Positions 12,891 to 26,372 of a DNA stretch of 64,000 bases are shown one piece after another; position 1 is the first letter of the stretch, and every line of letters begins with the position of its first letter. Under the pieces are notes generated by a model. It made no database searches and was not told the origin of the DNA. It worked only from the letters and a program-made list of their open reading frames with translations. Origin of the DNA: Liolophura sinensis. Its lineage: Eukaryota; Mollusca; Polyplacophora; Chitonida; Chitonidae. The stretch spans positions 77,402,028 to 77,466,027 of the forward strand of contig NC_088295.1 of assembly GCF_032854445.1 (NCBI RefSeq), written 5' to 3'. A program made the position numbers and the translations under genes.

Positions 12891-13166
12891 GTAACTAAGT
12901 ACAAAATAACGTCACGAAATCTCTGCAGAAAGATAGGAAGCTAGAGACCACGTGATCCGTTGGATTTGTATAATTTTCAGCTTTCCAGATAGTCTGAGTA
13001 TTTCTGTAGTGCTATTGTGACATTATTTTGTACAACTAGACCTTACTAGTCTCTAGCGAAGTGGTATAAAGTTGCCTTTTCCCCAATGCTTTAACACTGG
13101 GCGGCCATTTTGTTTTAGACACGAAAGGGTGGTCACGTGAACCCTAACTTTCTATCCGTCACAGGA
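12648..13166. mobile_element. Fold-back / MITE-like element with roughly 110-bp inverted ends
   Basis: Left arm 12648-12760 (GTCTAAAACATCG, AACAAAATGGGTGCCCAGTG, TTAAAGCACTGGGGAAAAGG) is the inverse of right arm 13073-13166 (CCTTTTCCCCAATGCTTTAA, CACTGGGCGGCCATTTTGTT). A second inner pair (GTACAAAATAACGTCAC at 12899 and its inverse at 13019-13035) continues the palindrome, interrupted by the 110-bp duplicated block. Confidence 0.85.
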
Positions 13167-13886
13167 TACACTCGGTGATCTGATCTCGTTTCACTCTGGG
13201 TCGAATAAATTTGTCACATGAATCCGAAATTAATGCCTACCGCTTCCACGAACCCGGCGTCTTTCTTCAGTTAAAACAGTAAATGTATTCGGCGCCCACA
13301 CACTCACGACAGTACTCAGTTGTTTCTTCATTAATTTCTACCCGGTGCGCCATGATCAATGTTCATCGGAGCTACAGCCACACACTATCAGAGGATACAC
13401 GGCCGCACGAGGATGATATTTTCAATAAATGCAGACTTTACATCACTGTGATGTAGAGAAATTGCGGTAGAGCCAAACTTTCAGTCCTATCGTCATCATG
13501 TACTGTAGCATCTTCAAACGAGATGTGATTTTGAACCATACCGCAGGTTGACATTTTGGTAGGATAACCCATGTGTCTCTCACGTGACGACAAAGCGAGA
13601 GATTCCGGTGGCGTTGGGATTTGACCACATTTCGTGAAGTGGAGACCTTGTAATAGTCTAAGCTTTTGAATCTTCACTATATTGATTTATTTTAAATAGT
13701 TTGAAGTTGAAACTAATGAAATAGAAATTTAAAGAACATAATCATATTCGAGCTGAAGAAATATGTGCTCATATATAGATGAACCACATTTTGTCGGTTC
13801 AGGGTCTCTTGTAGCAAGTTGGTCTACTGATTGATGAAAAACCGAAGAAAGGTATATTATAAATAGACTATCATAAAAGTGCGTGT

Positions 13887-14007
13887 TCCGCGATGTTGTA
13901 TGAGTTCACGTTGTCTGAGGTCGACCTGTCACATCAGTCTCGCTCTTCGACCCCGGCTGATACGACAGGCCGACCTCAGACAATTCTAGCTGATATATCA
14001 TCGCGGA
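13887..14007. repeat. Long palindrome with 43-bp arms
   Basis: Arms CCGCGATGTTGTATGAG...GTCTGAGGTCGACCTGTC and its inverse GACAGGCCGACCTCAGAC...ATCATCGCGG are equal in length without gaps and enclose a 35-bp loop. It could extrude as a cruciform or be a short fold-back element. The open frame at 13893-14249 running through it is not credible as a gene. Confidence 0.8.
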
Positions 14008-15569
14008 TCACGTACTGTTATGATGATCTATGTATAATTTATGTTCGGGCTACATATCACAACAATGATGTTTTGGGCGCCTTATGCTTCACGTTTTGTA
14101 TAACTGTCAGAGTATCCAGAATTTCTCTCCTCTATTATCGTCAAGATACTTATAAGTATAACAGGTCTGTCAACCACCATTGTATTGTCTTCTGCACAAT
14201 TAAACTTTGGTTGAAGACCACTGATTGCCGACCGATATGGTGTGCATAACTCTACGTCATACAGATATAACTTGCTCAAGTCCGGTAGTTTACCCTGTGC
14301 ACTCTAGTTCTCTTCTTCATTCCGTCCTTGTTCCCGTGGCAAAGCCTTGTTCCCGTGGCAGCCGATCGGCCTCGGGCCACTGATGTAGCAGGTTTGAATC
14401 TGGCATTCGTAACGTTGATTACAAACCGTAGTTGTAGTCGAGATTTGACAGGAACCTGACGAAATGTGAAGTATTTTCCCGAGCACTCTGGTTCCTCCAC
14501 TGATAAATATGACCACAAAAAGTTTCCTCCACTGATAAATACGACCAAAAAAAAGTAAAAAATTCCTGAGGAAAGCGTCAAACACATGTCAGATCAATTA
14601 AATAAATTAATAATTTCGGTGTAGAATACACTGGATAAAAAGAGTAGATTCTATAGCAATGTACTTTACTGAATCTATGGTTTAGATCGTACACATACTG
14701 GCCAAGGAGAACAGCATAGACCTGTCTTTTTGGGCTGTTAACTGTTTGCTGGTAAGATGTTGCATGCTGGCACCATGGCTAATGAAAATTTTTACCATAT
14801 CATTCGCATGGCATTATTCCGATGTTCATTTGTTTATGGCGACTGTTGTAATGGATGTCTTTATGGCCGATCTTCTTAGAGATAGCGAATGGCTTTTGCA
14901 GGGCTCCATCGATTTCCTGTATGTGTACTTAGCGTCTTTGTAGACATTTGTCAAAAGTCCTGTGTTAAAAAAACAGTATTATTGACATGTTTTAATGACG
15001 TTCCGGTGCTGGAAATTGTGGCCGTTAAAGGCACTGGCATTGGCCTACAAACAACTTATTCATATGCTGCATGTCAGTGGAAATATTCTGTGATTTTTCA
15101 CCAGAAAAGCTTGTCGCTTTTGCTCATTAGCAGACAAAAGAAAAATTTTCAAAATACAAAAACCCATGTTCTAGCATTATACGTCCGATATAACTTCTTA
15201 TTAAGAAACATCGATATGAGAAAAGTAACTTCTGTCAGTCTTTTACAAGCATAGTAAACACTTCCTGTCATTATAATAATAATAATAATAATAGCCTTTA
15301 TTCGAAAGTACCACTTAAGCAGATGTTCCATTCCTGCATATGTGAAAGTCATAAACTTTCCTTATTTATTATATACGGCGATCGCGTGAAACCATGAATA
15401 AATCCCCCAAACTAACCTGGCGAATTGCGTTAATATACAAGCATTATGTTTTTGATTTAAGTGAATTATTCATTGCATAGCTGATATAGGACGTTATGGA
15501 AATCTGCGGTATAGGATGTATGCGAATCTCAATGCTAACCCATGTAGTTCACAGTAATATTAAAATATA
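14008..15569. other. No gene recognised; small repeats
   Basis: Contains a 19-bp tandem repeat CCTTGTTCCCGTGGCA (about 14325-14360), a roughly 32-bp tandem pair TTCCTCCACTGATAAATA (14488-14550) and an ATA microsatellite (15271-15293). Open frames are short and without family features. Confidence 0.5.
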
Positions 15570-18500
15570 GTTGGTCACCAAATATCACATGTTGACTTTA
15601 ACGGTTGTTTGTTGTGACAGGTCAGTCCGATCACCGGATACGTGACGAGATATATCCCTGATATCAGCCTTACAGCCCCGTTAATGGCGTGGTGTCCGTT
15701 TCTAATTATCAACATGACTATTTCCGTCATTCGAGGCCGTCAAACCCATTAAACCGCTGACTTTCACGAACCTCAACGACACTCCGAGTTGCTGCACTGC
15801 TACTCTGTTTTTGTATCCTTGTGTATTGGTAAAAACATTTCCTTGTAAAACCTCACGGCTTTCTCGAATCCGGATCATTTCAATTTCAAACAAACCAATT
15901 TCCCAGCCAATGGAAGGCAAAAATTGAAATATCCGTCATTTTTCATTTTCTCATTACATTCAGCGACTGTGTTATGTCGTCGTATTGGGAAATTCAGTTC
16001 CTGGGCATTTTTCCATCTGAATTTTCTTTCTTTCTTCGTGACGGCTTTGTTACCTGAGAAAACGTCAGTACCGTTATTAAAGAAGTCTCGAGGGCCGCGT
16101 GTACGTCTCTGTATCGATTTATGCCAAAAGAAAATGCTAGCGGATATGGTTTGCATGTATCAGCTACATGAGGAAACCTAACATCTGGAGGATATCTCTG
16201 CGTTATACTCCCATTACGCGGGAAGCCGTGTTGGTGTAGACATCTAAACGGACGGAGGTCTCGATGAAAGTGTCTACAGGTTGGTGTGTCCACATATTAT
16301 TCGACTTAGACATAGATCACGATCAAAACGAGAAGCAAAATTTCCACATGTTTTTGTTAGCTTCCTAAAATATCTATATTTCTGAATGCTTTGTGAAAAG
16401 AAAACAGAAAGCTTCCACGGTAAACCATCTCGTATCTCATAAAATGATATACAGTTCCTCCCAAGGTAAAACGTTCATACAACCTCAATGCTAACAATGT
16501 GGTGCTAACAGTGGAATACGTGTATCGATCAGTGAGAGACCCAAGTAATCTCGTGAAGTCACTGGGTTAATTCCTGGAAACGTTTTCACTGTCAAGAGTT
16601 AGGACCATATGCAGGTTATGAGCATCGGTTCGTTTGGAAGTGAGCATCTCAAGAGCTGAATTTATAATTTTCACGCAAATGCCGTTTATACTGAAAACAA
16701 GAGCTTTACAAACCCGCCTGAATCTTTAAGTTGGGCCTCGATCCACTTGTACGAAGTTTCCTTAACGTTACAAGCATGTACTACGATGGCAACCAGCAAA
16801 TGTAGGCATTACTTCGCCATGGCGGTTACGTGCTCGCAACATTAAGTACGTTTCGCATAAGTGGGCCTCTTTGCAAACGGATTAAGTTGTACTTTTGCTG
16901 TATAAGCCCTTCAGGTGTTTGAAGCCAAAGCAGACTTACCTGCGGATCTTTGTTCATGGAATTCTAATTAGCCTTACATCCATAACACCAACTGTAATAC
17001 ACAGACAAAATGGTGAAAAGCAAATACAGGATATAAAGGGAAGTCTTTAATGATCTTGGGGGTAAATGTATAGAGAATCCGGACTGAGTGTGTCTTGGAC
17101 ACAACTTTGTAAAAAGACAGTTAAGACAAAGCCTCAGTTCATAACCCGCGGGAGAAAGGATGCTGGGATAGCTACTCGACAAAGGGCCATAAGAGAGGAT
17201 GCTGGGTGATAGGTAGATTTCAGACCGAGGTCTCCCGGAATGTTGTCGCCCATAGCAAGACACAGTCGAGTTTATTCATGTAACTGAATACAGTTACGTG
17301 CAAGTAAACCTACGAGGATATAAGAAAACATCAGTATGCATTCTACAGGCAAATGCCCTTAACTACATGTGCAACATATGTGACACAAGGTATCGAGACA
17401 TACAAGAAGAAAAAACATATGGAACGCAGCATGGCGTCAATTAATCATTTTGACCCAAAATGAGGTAATCTTCTTTTGTACTAGAACATTATGACTCTGG
17501 GCTGCATATTTAACAAGTAAACCATCTCAGATCCAAATTTGCCTTGATGCATGCGACAAGGTTAAAAAATATACACATAATTGTTTATAAAGGACAACAA
17601 CAACTGACTAACCGATACGTGAATGTTCCGTGTTCGAATGCAGATGAGGAAGTTATAGAATAAGGTCATATATACATAGCCGCACAATCGGTCCATAAAG
17701 TTAATGTTGCGTGTGAATAGTGTTCAAGGTCACAAAGTTTGCTGATTTAGCTTTATCACAGATCTGAAATCAGGGTTGCACAAACCGAAACTTTCCATGA
17801 AAATCCTTCTCAAAATTCACAGACCAAAACTCAACCACTTCGAAAGCGAGAATTTTGATGCCAATGACTGGTGTATCTGTATTGATCAGTAAGATAGCCA
17901 GTGGAGCTCGTTACTTACAGGCAGTCATCGTGGAATAAAATCCCAGGGTAAATTCTTGGAAACAATCACCCCATGATGTCCGCTTCCTCTGTGTCAAGAG
18001 TTGGGACAGTAGATAGGCTGTGTGTATTAGTGGTCCACATTGCTGACAAGCACAGCGTGTGGATATACACTCTTCACGGATCGAACTGTTAAAGATTTTA
18101 TTACCATACCTAAATTAGAGCTACCCGAAATCAAAAAGGTTTATCACCACTTCCTTATGAAACGGTCAGTTATATATGGGACCTGACACGTCTCGCCGTA
18201 TAAATTTCAGTTCATTTTTGGAAACGTGAAATGAAGTTCAACGTATTAACTCCTTTGCTCTACACCATGTGTCCAGAACGTCTGAGTAAACTATAGATTA
18301 GGTCACGAACCATCAGAAATACGATACCCAAATAAATTATATGTGGAAGTATTCATATCTCCGTCACCTTGTATCTATATATAACACTGACGTGTTAAGC
18401 CCCAGTCGACGCAGCTCAAACCCTGTCGGTCCAAAGAGGCACGTCAGTAACAGCCATCGCCTCCATCCTTCCGATAATTCAGCTTCCTCTGTGGTACATG

Positions 18501-19550
18501 CTATTAGTTATTAAGATGTATGTATGTGTAGATCCACCAGGTACTGTACGAGACTTAGACAAACCAACACAAGACACATGGAGAAACATTAGAGGGTTGG
18601 ACGCATGACAGATCCAAGTAAATAAAGAAATAAAATAAGGAAATTAAATAACGCATTCATGAAAACACAAATGCATCAGTCGCTTTTCTGATATCAAAGT
18701 AAGAATATTTCGCAAGGATCATTTCCACGTGTCAAATTCCCAGCTGAAAAAGACACGATTAAGCCCACTGGTCTTTTCAAAGCACAGTTAAGGAATCCTT
18801 GCTTGTCACTGACTATACGCCAAAAGTTTGCAGGTTGTTCACATTCGTCAGTCTTTGTTGAGTATACCAACACCCTGAAGCCGTTATCCGTGTGTATCCA
18901 ATGTTTGAAAGGCATTTATAACCTGTTCCTGACCAACATCTATAAACTGAATCCAGTCTCCATATGTTACGATTATTGAAGGTAGGCTATACAGCCTATA
19001 GATATGTCATGGCCTGATGTGGATGACACCGTGACAGGGAAGGGATTTCTTTCCCTTCACAAAGCTCACTGACACACACGTACACCACAGAAGACGCCTT
19101 ACGAAATGGCACATTCCAGTGTCATCATCTCAACCGCAATAATTATGCTGTTGTTCAAGATTGTCCTCAACATTTTGGCTCGAAGTTAATTTCTGCATTA
19201 AATGTTCTCTTTTCTTTTGAATGATTCGAATAAAGGTATAGAGATACTCAAATTTGAATATCCTTTCCTTTTAGCAGAAGGGGGGATGTTAGGGGGAACA
19301 GGGGGGGGGGCTCACTTTGAAAAATAAGACATCCTGGTAAAATGTTTGGGATCATCGCCATAACGACGCCAAAAGGCTAGTCTGTTTCACGATGGTGAGT
19401 CACAGTACCTGTGTATTTTCTCAAATCGTTTACCCCGAAGCAAGAGAGAGAATGAACGACAGATAACACAGCCTGGGAACGACGGGGTTAACAGACCAAA
19501 GAAGTCCCACACCTGATTATGGCTTTAAATATCGAGGACGGTGTGCTGTG
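15570..19550. repeat. Large array, unit I (most complete)
   Basis: Landmarks in order: GGTCACCAAATATCACATG at 15570; CCAAAAGAAAATGCTAGCGG near 16124; GTGGAATACGTGTATCGATC at 16510; AGCGTGTGGATATACACTC at 18054; CCAGAACGTCTGAGTAAACT at 18272; TCCTTCCGATAATTCAGC at 18466; ending ACACAGCCTGGGAACGACGG near 19460. The same landmarks recur in the same order in four further units. No protein family is recognised. A minus-strand open frame at 15875-16156 is also open in unit V. Confidence 0.85.
19277..19311 (+). other. G-rich run
   Basis: GGGGGGATGTTAGGGGGAAC followed by a G10 run. It can supply three or four G tracts. It lies near the end of array unit I. Confidence 0.5.
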
Positions 19551-22500
19551 GTCACCAAATATCACATGTTGACTTTAACGGTTGTTTGTTGTGACAGGTC
19601 AGGCTGGTCATCAGATACGTGACGAGACATATCCCTGATATCAGCCTTACAGCCCCGTTAATGGCGTGGTATCCGTTTCTAATTATCAACATGACTATTT
19701 CCGTCATTCGCGGCTGTCAAACCCATTAAACCGCTGACTTTTACAAACGTCAACGACACTCCGAGTTGCTGCACTGCTACTCTGTTTTTGTATCCTTGTG
19801 TATTGGAAAAAAAACACTTCCTTGTAAAACCACACGGCTTTCTCGAATCCGGATCATTTCAATTTCAAACAAACCAATTTCCCAGCCAATGGAAGGCAAA
19901 AATTGAAATATCCGTCATTTTTCATTTTCTTATTACATTCAGCGACTGTGTTATGTCATCGAATTGGGAATATGCAGCTAATGAATTTTCTTTCTTTCTT
20001 CGTGACGGCTTTGTTACCTGAGAAAACGTCAGTACCGTTATTATAGAAGTATTGAGGACCGCGTGTACGTCTCTGTATTGATTTATGCCAAAGCAAAACG
20101 CTAACGGATGTGGTTTGCACGTATCAACTACATGATGAAGCCTGACATCTGGAGAATATCATTGCGGTAACGGGATGTTGTCTGGCAGAGTTATATCCTC
20201 ATTACGCGGGAAACCATGTCGGCGAACAGATTTAAACAGATGGAGATCCCGATAAAAGCGTCTGTAGTTATACACAGACTTGTGTGTCTAGACACCCGAC
20301 GACTTCGACATGGATCACAACCAAAGCATGAAGACATGCCAGACGACTGGAAAAAAAAGGAACTCCTAGAAAACAAATGAAATGCAAATTTCCACGTGTG
20401 TTGGCTTAATAGAATATTAAGGGTAGATTTCCCATTTTTCCTTATTATAGGCGCAAGGACACTGTGCGAGTTATGAATCAGTACCAAAGCATGGAAACAT
20501 GCAAGACACATGAAAAACTGCTACGAAAAAAAAAATGAAAGACCAATTTTTATATTTTTTATCCCTTTGATAGAATTTTAAAACAATATTTAACCTGAGT
20601 TTTTTTTTCATGGGGAAATATGTCATTTCCACCTCCTCAAATGTAAAAAGTATTTAAAATTTATTAATGAAGGTTGAGCCATCAGAAACATGACTCATCA
20701 GGAAGACATACCATTCACTTCAATGCCTGTGATAATCTGCAGACTCCAGAATTAATGGTTATCCCATCAGTGCTAATGGGACTAACCATTACCATTAACC
20801 GCCGACAATGTCTGGCTTGTAAATTCTTTATTGGTAGATATAATGGTAGAAAATACTTTCTATCAAGCACCAAACCTTGAAATGCATGCCAGCACGTCGT
20901 CTAATTTGGAAGAGAGCATATTAAATTTCATGGAAAGTCTTAGCAATCTGAAGCATATTACTGACACCAATCAGCCTCATTGTGTACGTTGTTTTAAACA
21001 AAACCTCACTTCCGAAAGACCTTTGTCCATGTATAATCGTACTCTTCTGTTCTGCATATTTAAAACCATTTTCAAGTGTTTTTGGAGTACATTAAAACAT
21101 TTAATTCAAATATACCAAATGGAATGTAAATTTGGAGGATATAGAATGACATTTATATAACATGGCCAATTATCAAACAATCGACTCATAACATGAATGT
21201 TTCATGTAATAATTGCTTAAGATCACAATCTTTGGTAAGTTAGTCTCCTAACAGACCGTAATTCATGGATGCTTTGTGAAAGAAAACGGACAGTTTAAGG
21301 TTAAAACTATCTCGTATACGAAAATCCTATACATCTACTCACAGGGTAAAACTGTCAACCTCAATGGTTAGAACCCTGATACAAACGGTGGAATACATGC
21401 GTCGATCAGTGAGAGACCTAAGTAATCCCATGGAGTCAGAGAGTTCAATTCCTGGAAACGCCTTAAGGCGTCCACATCTTCACTGTCAAGAGTTAGGACC
21501 ATATTGGATGCATAGGTTGGTTTGGAAGTGAGCATCTCAAGTGCTGAATAGACAATTTTATCGCGAATATTCAATATCGTGAAAAACAATTTCACAAAAA
21601 AGCTTTACGCTTTACGCACTGCCTGTATCTTCCAGTCAGGCCTTGTCTCCTTGTACACGGACTGAAGTTGTACTTCTTCTACACAAGGTTAGAATCATCG
21701 AACGTGTACACCAGCAATCAACTCATCCGATACGTGAATGAAAATTTGCAGGTTTACAATAAGGTAATGTATAAAATGGCCAACAACCGAAAAATCGACT
21801 CATACCATGAACATTCCCTGTTAAAAGTGTTCAAGGTCACAATGTTTGGCCAGTTAGCTTTGTAAATGATCTGAAATCAGGGTTGCACTGCGCACAAACC
21901 AAAACATTCCGAGAAAAATTTTTTTCAAAACTCGGCCGTTTTCAAACTGTATCAGTGAGATACCCATTGGAGTTCTCTAGTTAGAGGTAATTATCCTGGA
22001 ATGAAGTTAAGTGGTAAATTCTTGGAAGCAAACGCCCTACTTCTTAACTGTCAAGAGTTAGGGCGATAGGTAGGCTATGTGTTTATCAGGTACCCGTGGT
22101 CGGCAAACACAGCGTGTGGATTTACACTCTTCAAGGATCGGGCTGTTATCGATTTTATTGCGATACCTCACTCACAACCATCCGAAATCGAAATGGCGTA
22201 TCATAAATTCCTTCTGTGCCAGTGAATAATTTACACAAGCTTGCACCTCTACGCGTGTAAACTTTAGTTTATTTCCATCTTTGTTAACTTGCTGAAACGG
22301 TTAAATGAAGTTCAACGCATTAGCTCCGTTGCCATATATAATCTTTCCAGAACGTCTGAGTAAACTATAGATTAGGTCAGGAGCTATCCGGAATGCGATA
22401 CCCAAATAAATTACATCTGAAGGTATTCAATTACCTGTAATCTTGTATCTGTAACTCAGATGTGTTGAGCTCCAGTCGACGTAGCTCAACCTCTGTCAGG

Positions 22501-22980
22501 CTAGACAGGGCAATCTCACCAGTATTTATTATTCAACAGCCACCGCCTACATCCCTCTCATAATTCAGCCTCCTTCTCGTGTGTACACCAATAATTATTA
22601 ACATCTATATGCTTTTCCACCAGTGTTCGAAGGCCTCTGTAAGACACTGTTTGGGACTGTCACTATGCTTATGCGGCCACTTTTTGTAAATCACCGCCTT
22701 GGGCTACTAGCATCGCTTTGCAATCAGCAATGTTTTCGCCACATAAATCTGTCCGTAGCATTTCTGAAATAATAGTAATGATATACCACAAGGATTCAGT
22801 TATCATTTTCAAATTTTAAGCCTCTTCGTCTTTTTCAAAAACATTGTTATGGAACCCTTACTTGTCACAGAGTATGCTGCCAACAGTCTTCGGAGAGTGC
22901 ACAAACAGCATGGAGTCGTTAAGTTATGCATCGGCATCCAGTGTTTGTAAGGAATTATAAAATGATTTACTTCCTGTTAT
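19551..22980. repeat. Large array, unit II
   Basis: Starts with the same GGTCACCAAATATCACATG block at 19551 and keeps the order of landmarks (20089, 21380, 22108, 22346, 22545). Divergence from unit I is mostly substitutions with small indels. A G-rich run just before it (19277-19311) is at the unit I end. Confidence 0.85.
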
Positions 22981-24816
22981 CATCTCAAGCGCAATAACTA
23001 TGCTGTTGTTCAAGATTTTCCTCAACAATTTGCTATTAGTTTTATTCCGTAAGATCGTAATTCATAGATGCTTTGCGAGAGAGGAGGGAAAGTTTTCGGT
23101 AGAAACCACCGGTACGAAAAACGGATACCGCTTCTAACACGGTAAAACTTTCATACTACCAACCTCAATGATGATAATCTGGTTTTAACAGTGGAATAAA
23201 GGTTATGTGCAGCTCGTCCGCATGTTGGGCAAAAACAGCGTGTGGATTTACAGAGTCAGCCGTGGAGCTGATTTGATGCATGGCTTGCGTTTGAAAAGCT
23301 GTACAAATCTGAAATGCGGTGCCTGCTTCATCTAGTCGGGCTTGGTCCCTTTGCAAACGGACTGAAGTCGTACTTTCTTTATAAATAGTAACTACAGGTG
23401 TTTGAAACAAAAGCTGACTTACTGGCAGATCTTTGTTAACCTAATTGTAATTTTCTTTTTGTACTAAGTCCTTTTGTCTTTGAGCTGTATATTTATCAAG
23501 TAAACCATCTCAGTTCAAGATTTTTCTTGATGCATGCAGCAAGGTTAGAGAATATGCACATAACTATTTAACATGGACAACAATAACAATTCACTCACCG
23601 GTGGGTGAATGTATGGTGTTCGAATGCAGATTATAGGATAAGGTCATATACAAAATAGCCGAACAATCGACGCAAAACATGAATGTTCCGTGTGAACAAT
23701 GTTCAAGGTTATGATGTTTGGCATGTTAGCTTGATAAATTTCCTGAAATCAGTGTTGCATTGTGCACAATTCGAACTTACAGAAAAAAACACCTCAAAAC
23801 CCTCACGGTAAAACTCTCACGATGTCTATTTCTTCTGTGTCAAAAGTTAGTGCCGCACATAGATTATGTGTAGCTGGTCCACGTGGCTGGCAAACACATT
23901 AAATTTGGTCACTCACTGCGTTGGTCACGAATCGAACCGTTAAAGGATTTATTGCCATTCCACCATTACAGCTACCCCAAATGGAAAAGGTTTATCACCA
24001 ATTCCTGCTGATCCAGTCAGTTATTTATGGGGTATAGATTTCAGTTCATTTCCTTACTTGGTAACTTTTGGAAAGCGTGAAACGAAGTTCAACGTATTAA
24101 CTCCTTCCTTCTGTACGATGTGTCCAGAACGTCTGAGTAAACTATAGGTCACGAAGCATCAGTAATGTGATACTCAAATAAATTATATTTGGAGGCCTTC
24201 AATTACATGTACCTGTGGTCTTGTATCTATAACTCTGATGTGTTGAGCTCCAGTCGACGCAGCTCAAACGGTGTCCGTTCAGACAGTATTCATTATTTAA
24301 CAGCCATCGCCTCCATCCTTCCGATAATTCAGCTTCCTCTGTGGTATATACTATTAGTTATTAAGATGAATGTATGTGTATATCCACCAGGTACTGTACG
24401 AGACTTAGACAAACCAACACAAGACACATGGAGAAACACCAGAGGGTTGGACGCATGACAGATCCAAGTAAATAAAGAAATAAAATGAGGAAATTAAATA
24501 ACGCATTCATGAAAACACAAATGCATCAGTCGCTTTTCCAATATCAAATGAAATATGATCAATATAACTTGTGAAATAAGATTTCCAGGTAAAATGTTTG
24601 GGATCATCGCCATAATGAAGCCAAAAGGCTAGTCTGATTCACAATGGTGAGTCACAGTACCTGCATATTTCTCAAAGCGTTTGCCCAGAAACAGAAAGAG
24701 AATGAACGACAGAAAACACAGCCTGGAAACAACGGGATTAATTCAGACCAAAGAAGTTCCACACCCGATACCCCATTATAGAATTATGGCTTCAAATATC
24801 GAGGACGGTGTGCTGT
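22981..24816. repeat. Large array, unit III (lacks its first third)
   Basis: Begins with TCATCTCAAGCGCAATAACT (matching 19122 in unit I) and the AACCTCAATG block at 23161, then the later landmarks at 23228, 24124 and 24309. The region 24290-24535 is nearly identical to 18450-18665 of unit I, so parts were recently exchanged or duplicated. Confidence 0.82.
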
Positions 24817-25776
24817 GGTCACCAAATATCACACAGTGTCGTTAACGGTTGTTTGTCGTGACAGGTCAGGCTGGTCACCGGATACGCGACGAGATACATC
24901 CCGGATATCAGCCTTACAGTCCCGTTAATGGCGCGGTGTCCGTTTCGAATTATCAACATGACTATTTCCGTCATTCGAGGTCGTCAAACCCATTAAACTT
25001 TCTCGAAAGTCAACGACACTATATTGCTACACTGCTAATATATTTTTAATACCTTGTCACCTGATTTTGCCTTTCTTTCCTCGTGAGGAGTCAGCTACTT
25101 GAGAAAACTTCACTCCCGTTGTTATAGAAGGCTTAAGCCAAAACAAAATGCTAGCGGATGTGGTATACACGTATCAGCCACCTGAGAAAACCGAACCTAA
25201 ACCGAAATCTGAAGAATATCATTGCAGTGACGGGATGTTGTCTGACAGCCTTGTTCTCATTACCCGTGAAACCGTGTCAGTGTAGAGATCTAAACAGATG
25301 GAGGTCCCGTTTAAAGCGTCTGTAGTTATTCACAGCCTGGTGGGTCCATTCATTTGACGACTCAGGCATGGATCATGGCCAAATCGTAGGGATATGCTAC
25401 ACGCTTGAGAAAAAAATTAAGTACGCGCGACAAGTGAAATGTCAATTTCCACGTGTTTTTGGTTTAATAGAATATTGAGACTATATATCCCATTTTTTCA
25501 TGATTATAAGAACATTGCCGAGCTGTGAATCAGTAACAATGCATGAAAGCATGGAAAACAGTCGGCTCACAACATGCGTGTTCCGTGAAATAAATCCTTC
25601 AGTTAACAATGTTTTGTAAGTTACCCTGTTAAAAGATCTTAATTTATGGAGGCATTGTGATGCTTACATGTCCATGTAAAATGTTCGCTACGACCTATAC
25701 CTGTTCTCATAGGAATATGATTATATGCAGAAACTACTAAGGAGTAATCCTCACAAGGACCGATCCATTCACTAAA

Positions 25777-26163
25777 CGGTATATTGATGATCTGCTGTAC
25801 TCTCCAGATAGTGCACCTTATGTGGACCTGTATTTGCACAAAGACCAAAACGGTTTTCTCTCTCGCAGACTTTACGAAAAGAGGTATAGATTCAAATTTG
25901 TCATTATAAATTACCCTTACTTGGATCGAAGGGCCCTGCATATAGCGAAGGGTCCTGCGTACGGTGTGTACATATCTTGCCTTGTGGCATTTATTCGCTC
26001 CTGCGTGTTGTGTGACCATTTCAATCAACGTCAGGAGTTATTACCGCAGAAATTAGTGAGTCAAAGCTACTCCATCAAACGCCTTTACTCCAAGTTTCTT
26101 AAGTTTTACAATGAGTATAATTATCTTGTAAGTAAATATGGACAGAACGTCCAGGACATCTAG
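25777..26163 (+). pseudogene. Reverse transcriptase C-terminal fragment of a retroelement
   Basis: An open frame of 128 codons to TAG begins RYIDDL, the catalytic Y-x-D-D box of reverse transcriptases. It continues YVDLYLHKDQNGFLSRRLY, FKFVIINYPYLDRR and GPAYGVYISCLVAFIRSC, a segment pattern known to me from many invertebrate retroelement proteins ('Y-L-D-L ... P-A-Y-G-V-Y-I-S-Q-L-x-R'). The distance between RYIDDL and YVDLYL is only about eight residues, much shorter than usual, so an internal deletion is likely. No RT domain precedes it. Family assignment is left open. Confidence 0.85.
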
Positions 26164-26372
26164 CGTTCTGTTTGATGATTGTGTCTAATTCCGCTTAGCC
26201 CAGGCTGGAAGGGGGGGAGGTATGCTCATCGTGTTGAATTAGACCGCCACGTTGGGTATACGAACTGCTTGAATCAAAGCGCAACTGAGATACATATTTG
26301 ATATCGACAACTGATATTCCAGCATGGTACACGATTTCAATGTAGATTTCACTCAGTCACCTAGAATATACC
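26164..26372 (+). mobile_element. 3' tail of the retroelement
   Basis: Directly follows the stop codon of the RT fragment. About 210 bp of it recurs in reverse orientation at 28345-28560 (for example GATTGTGTCTAATTCCGCTT and AGCATGGTACAC). This defines the tail as part of a dispersed element. Confidence 0.75.

Noticed and set aside
25639-26028. 129-codon minus-strand open frame
   Set aside because: Antisense of the reverse-transcriptase fragment, which carries recognisable motifs on the plus strand.
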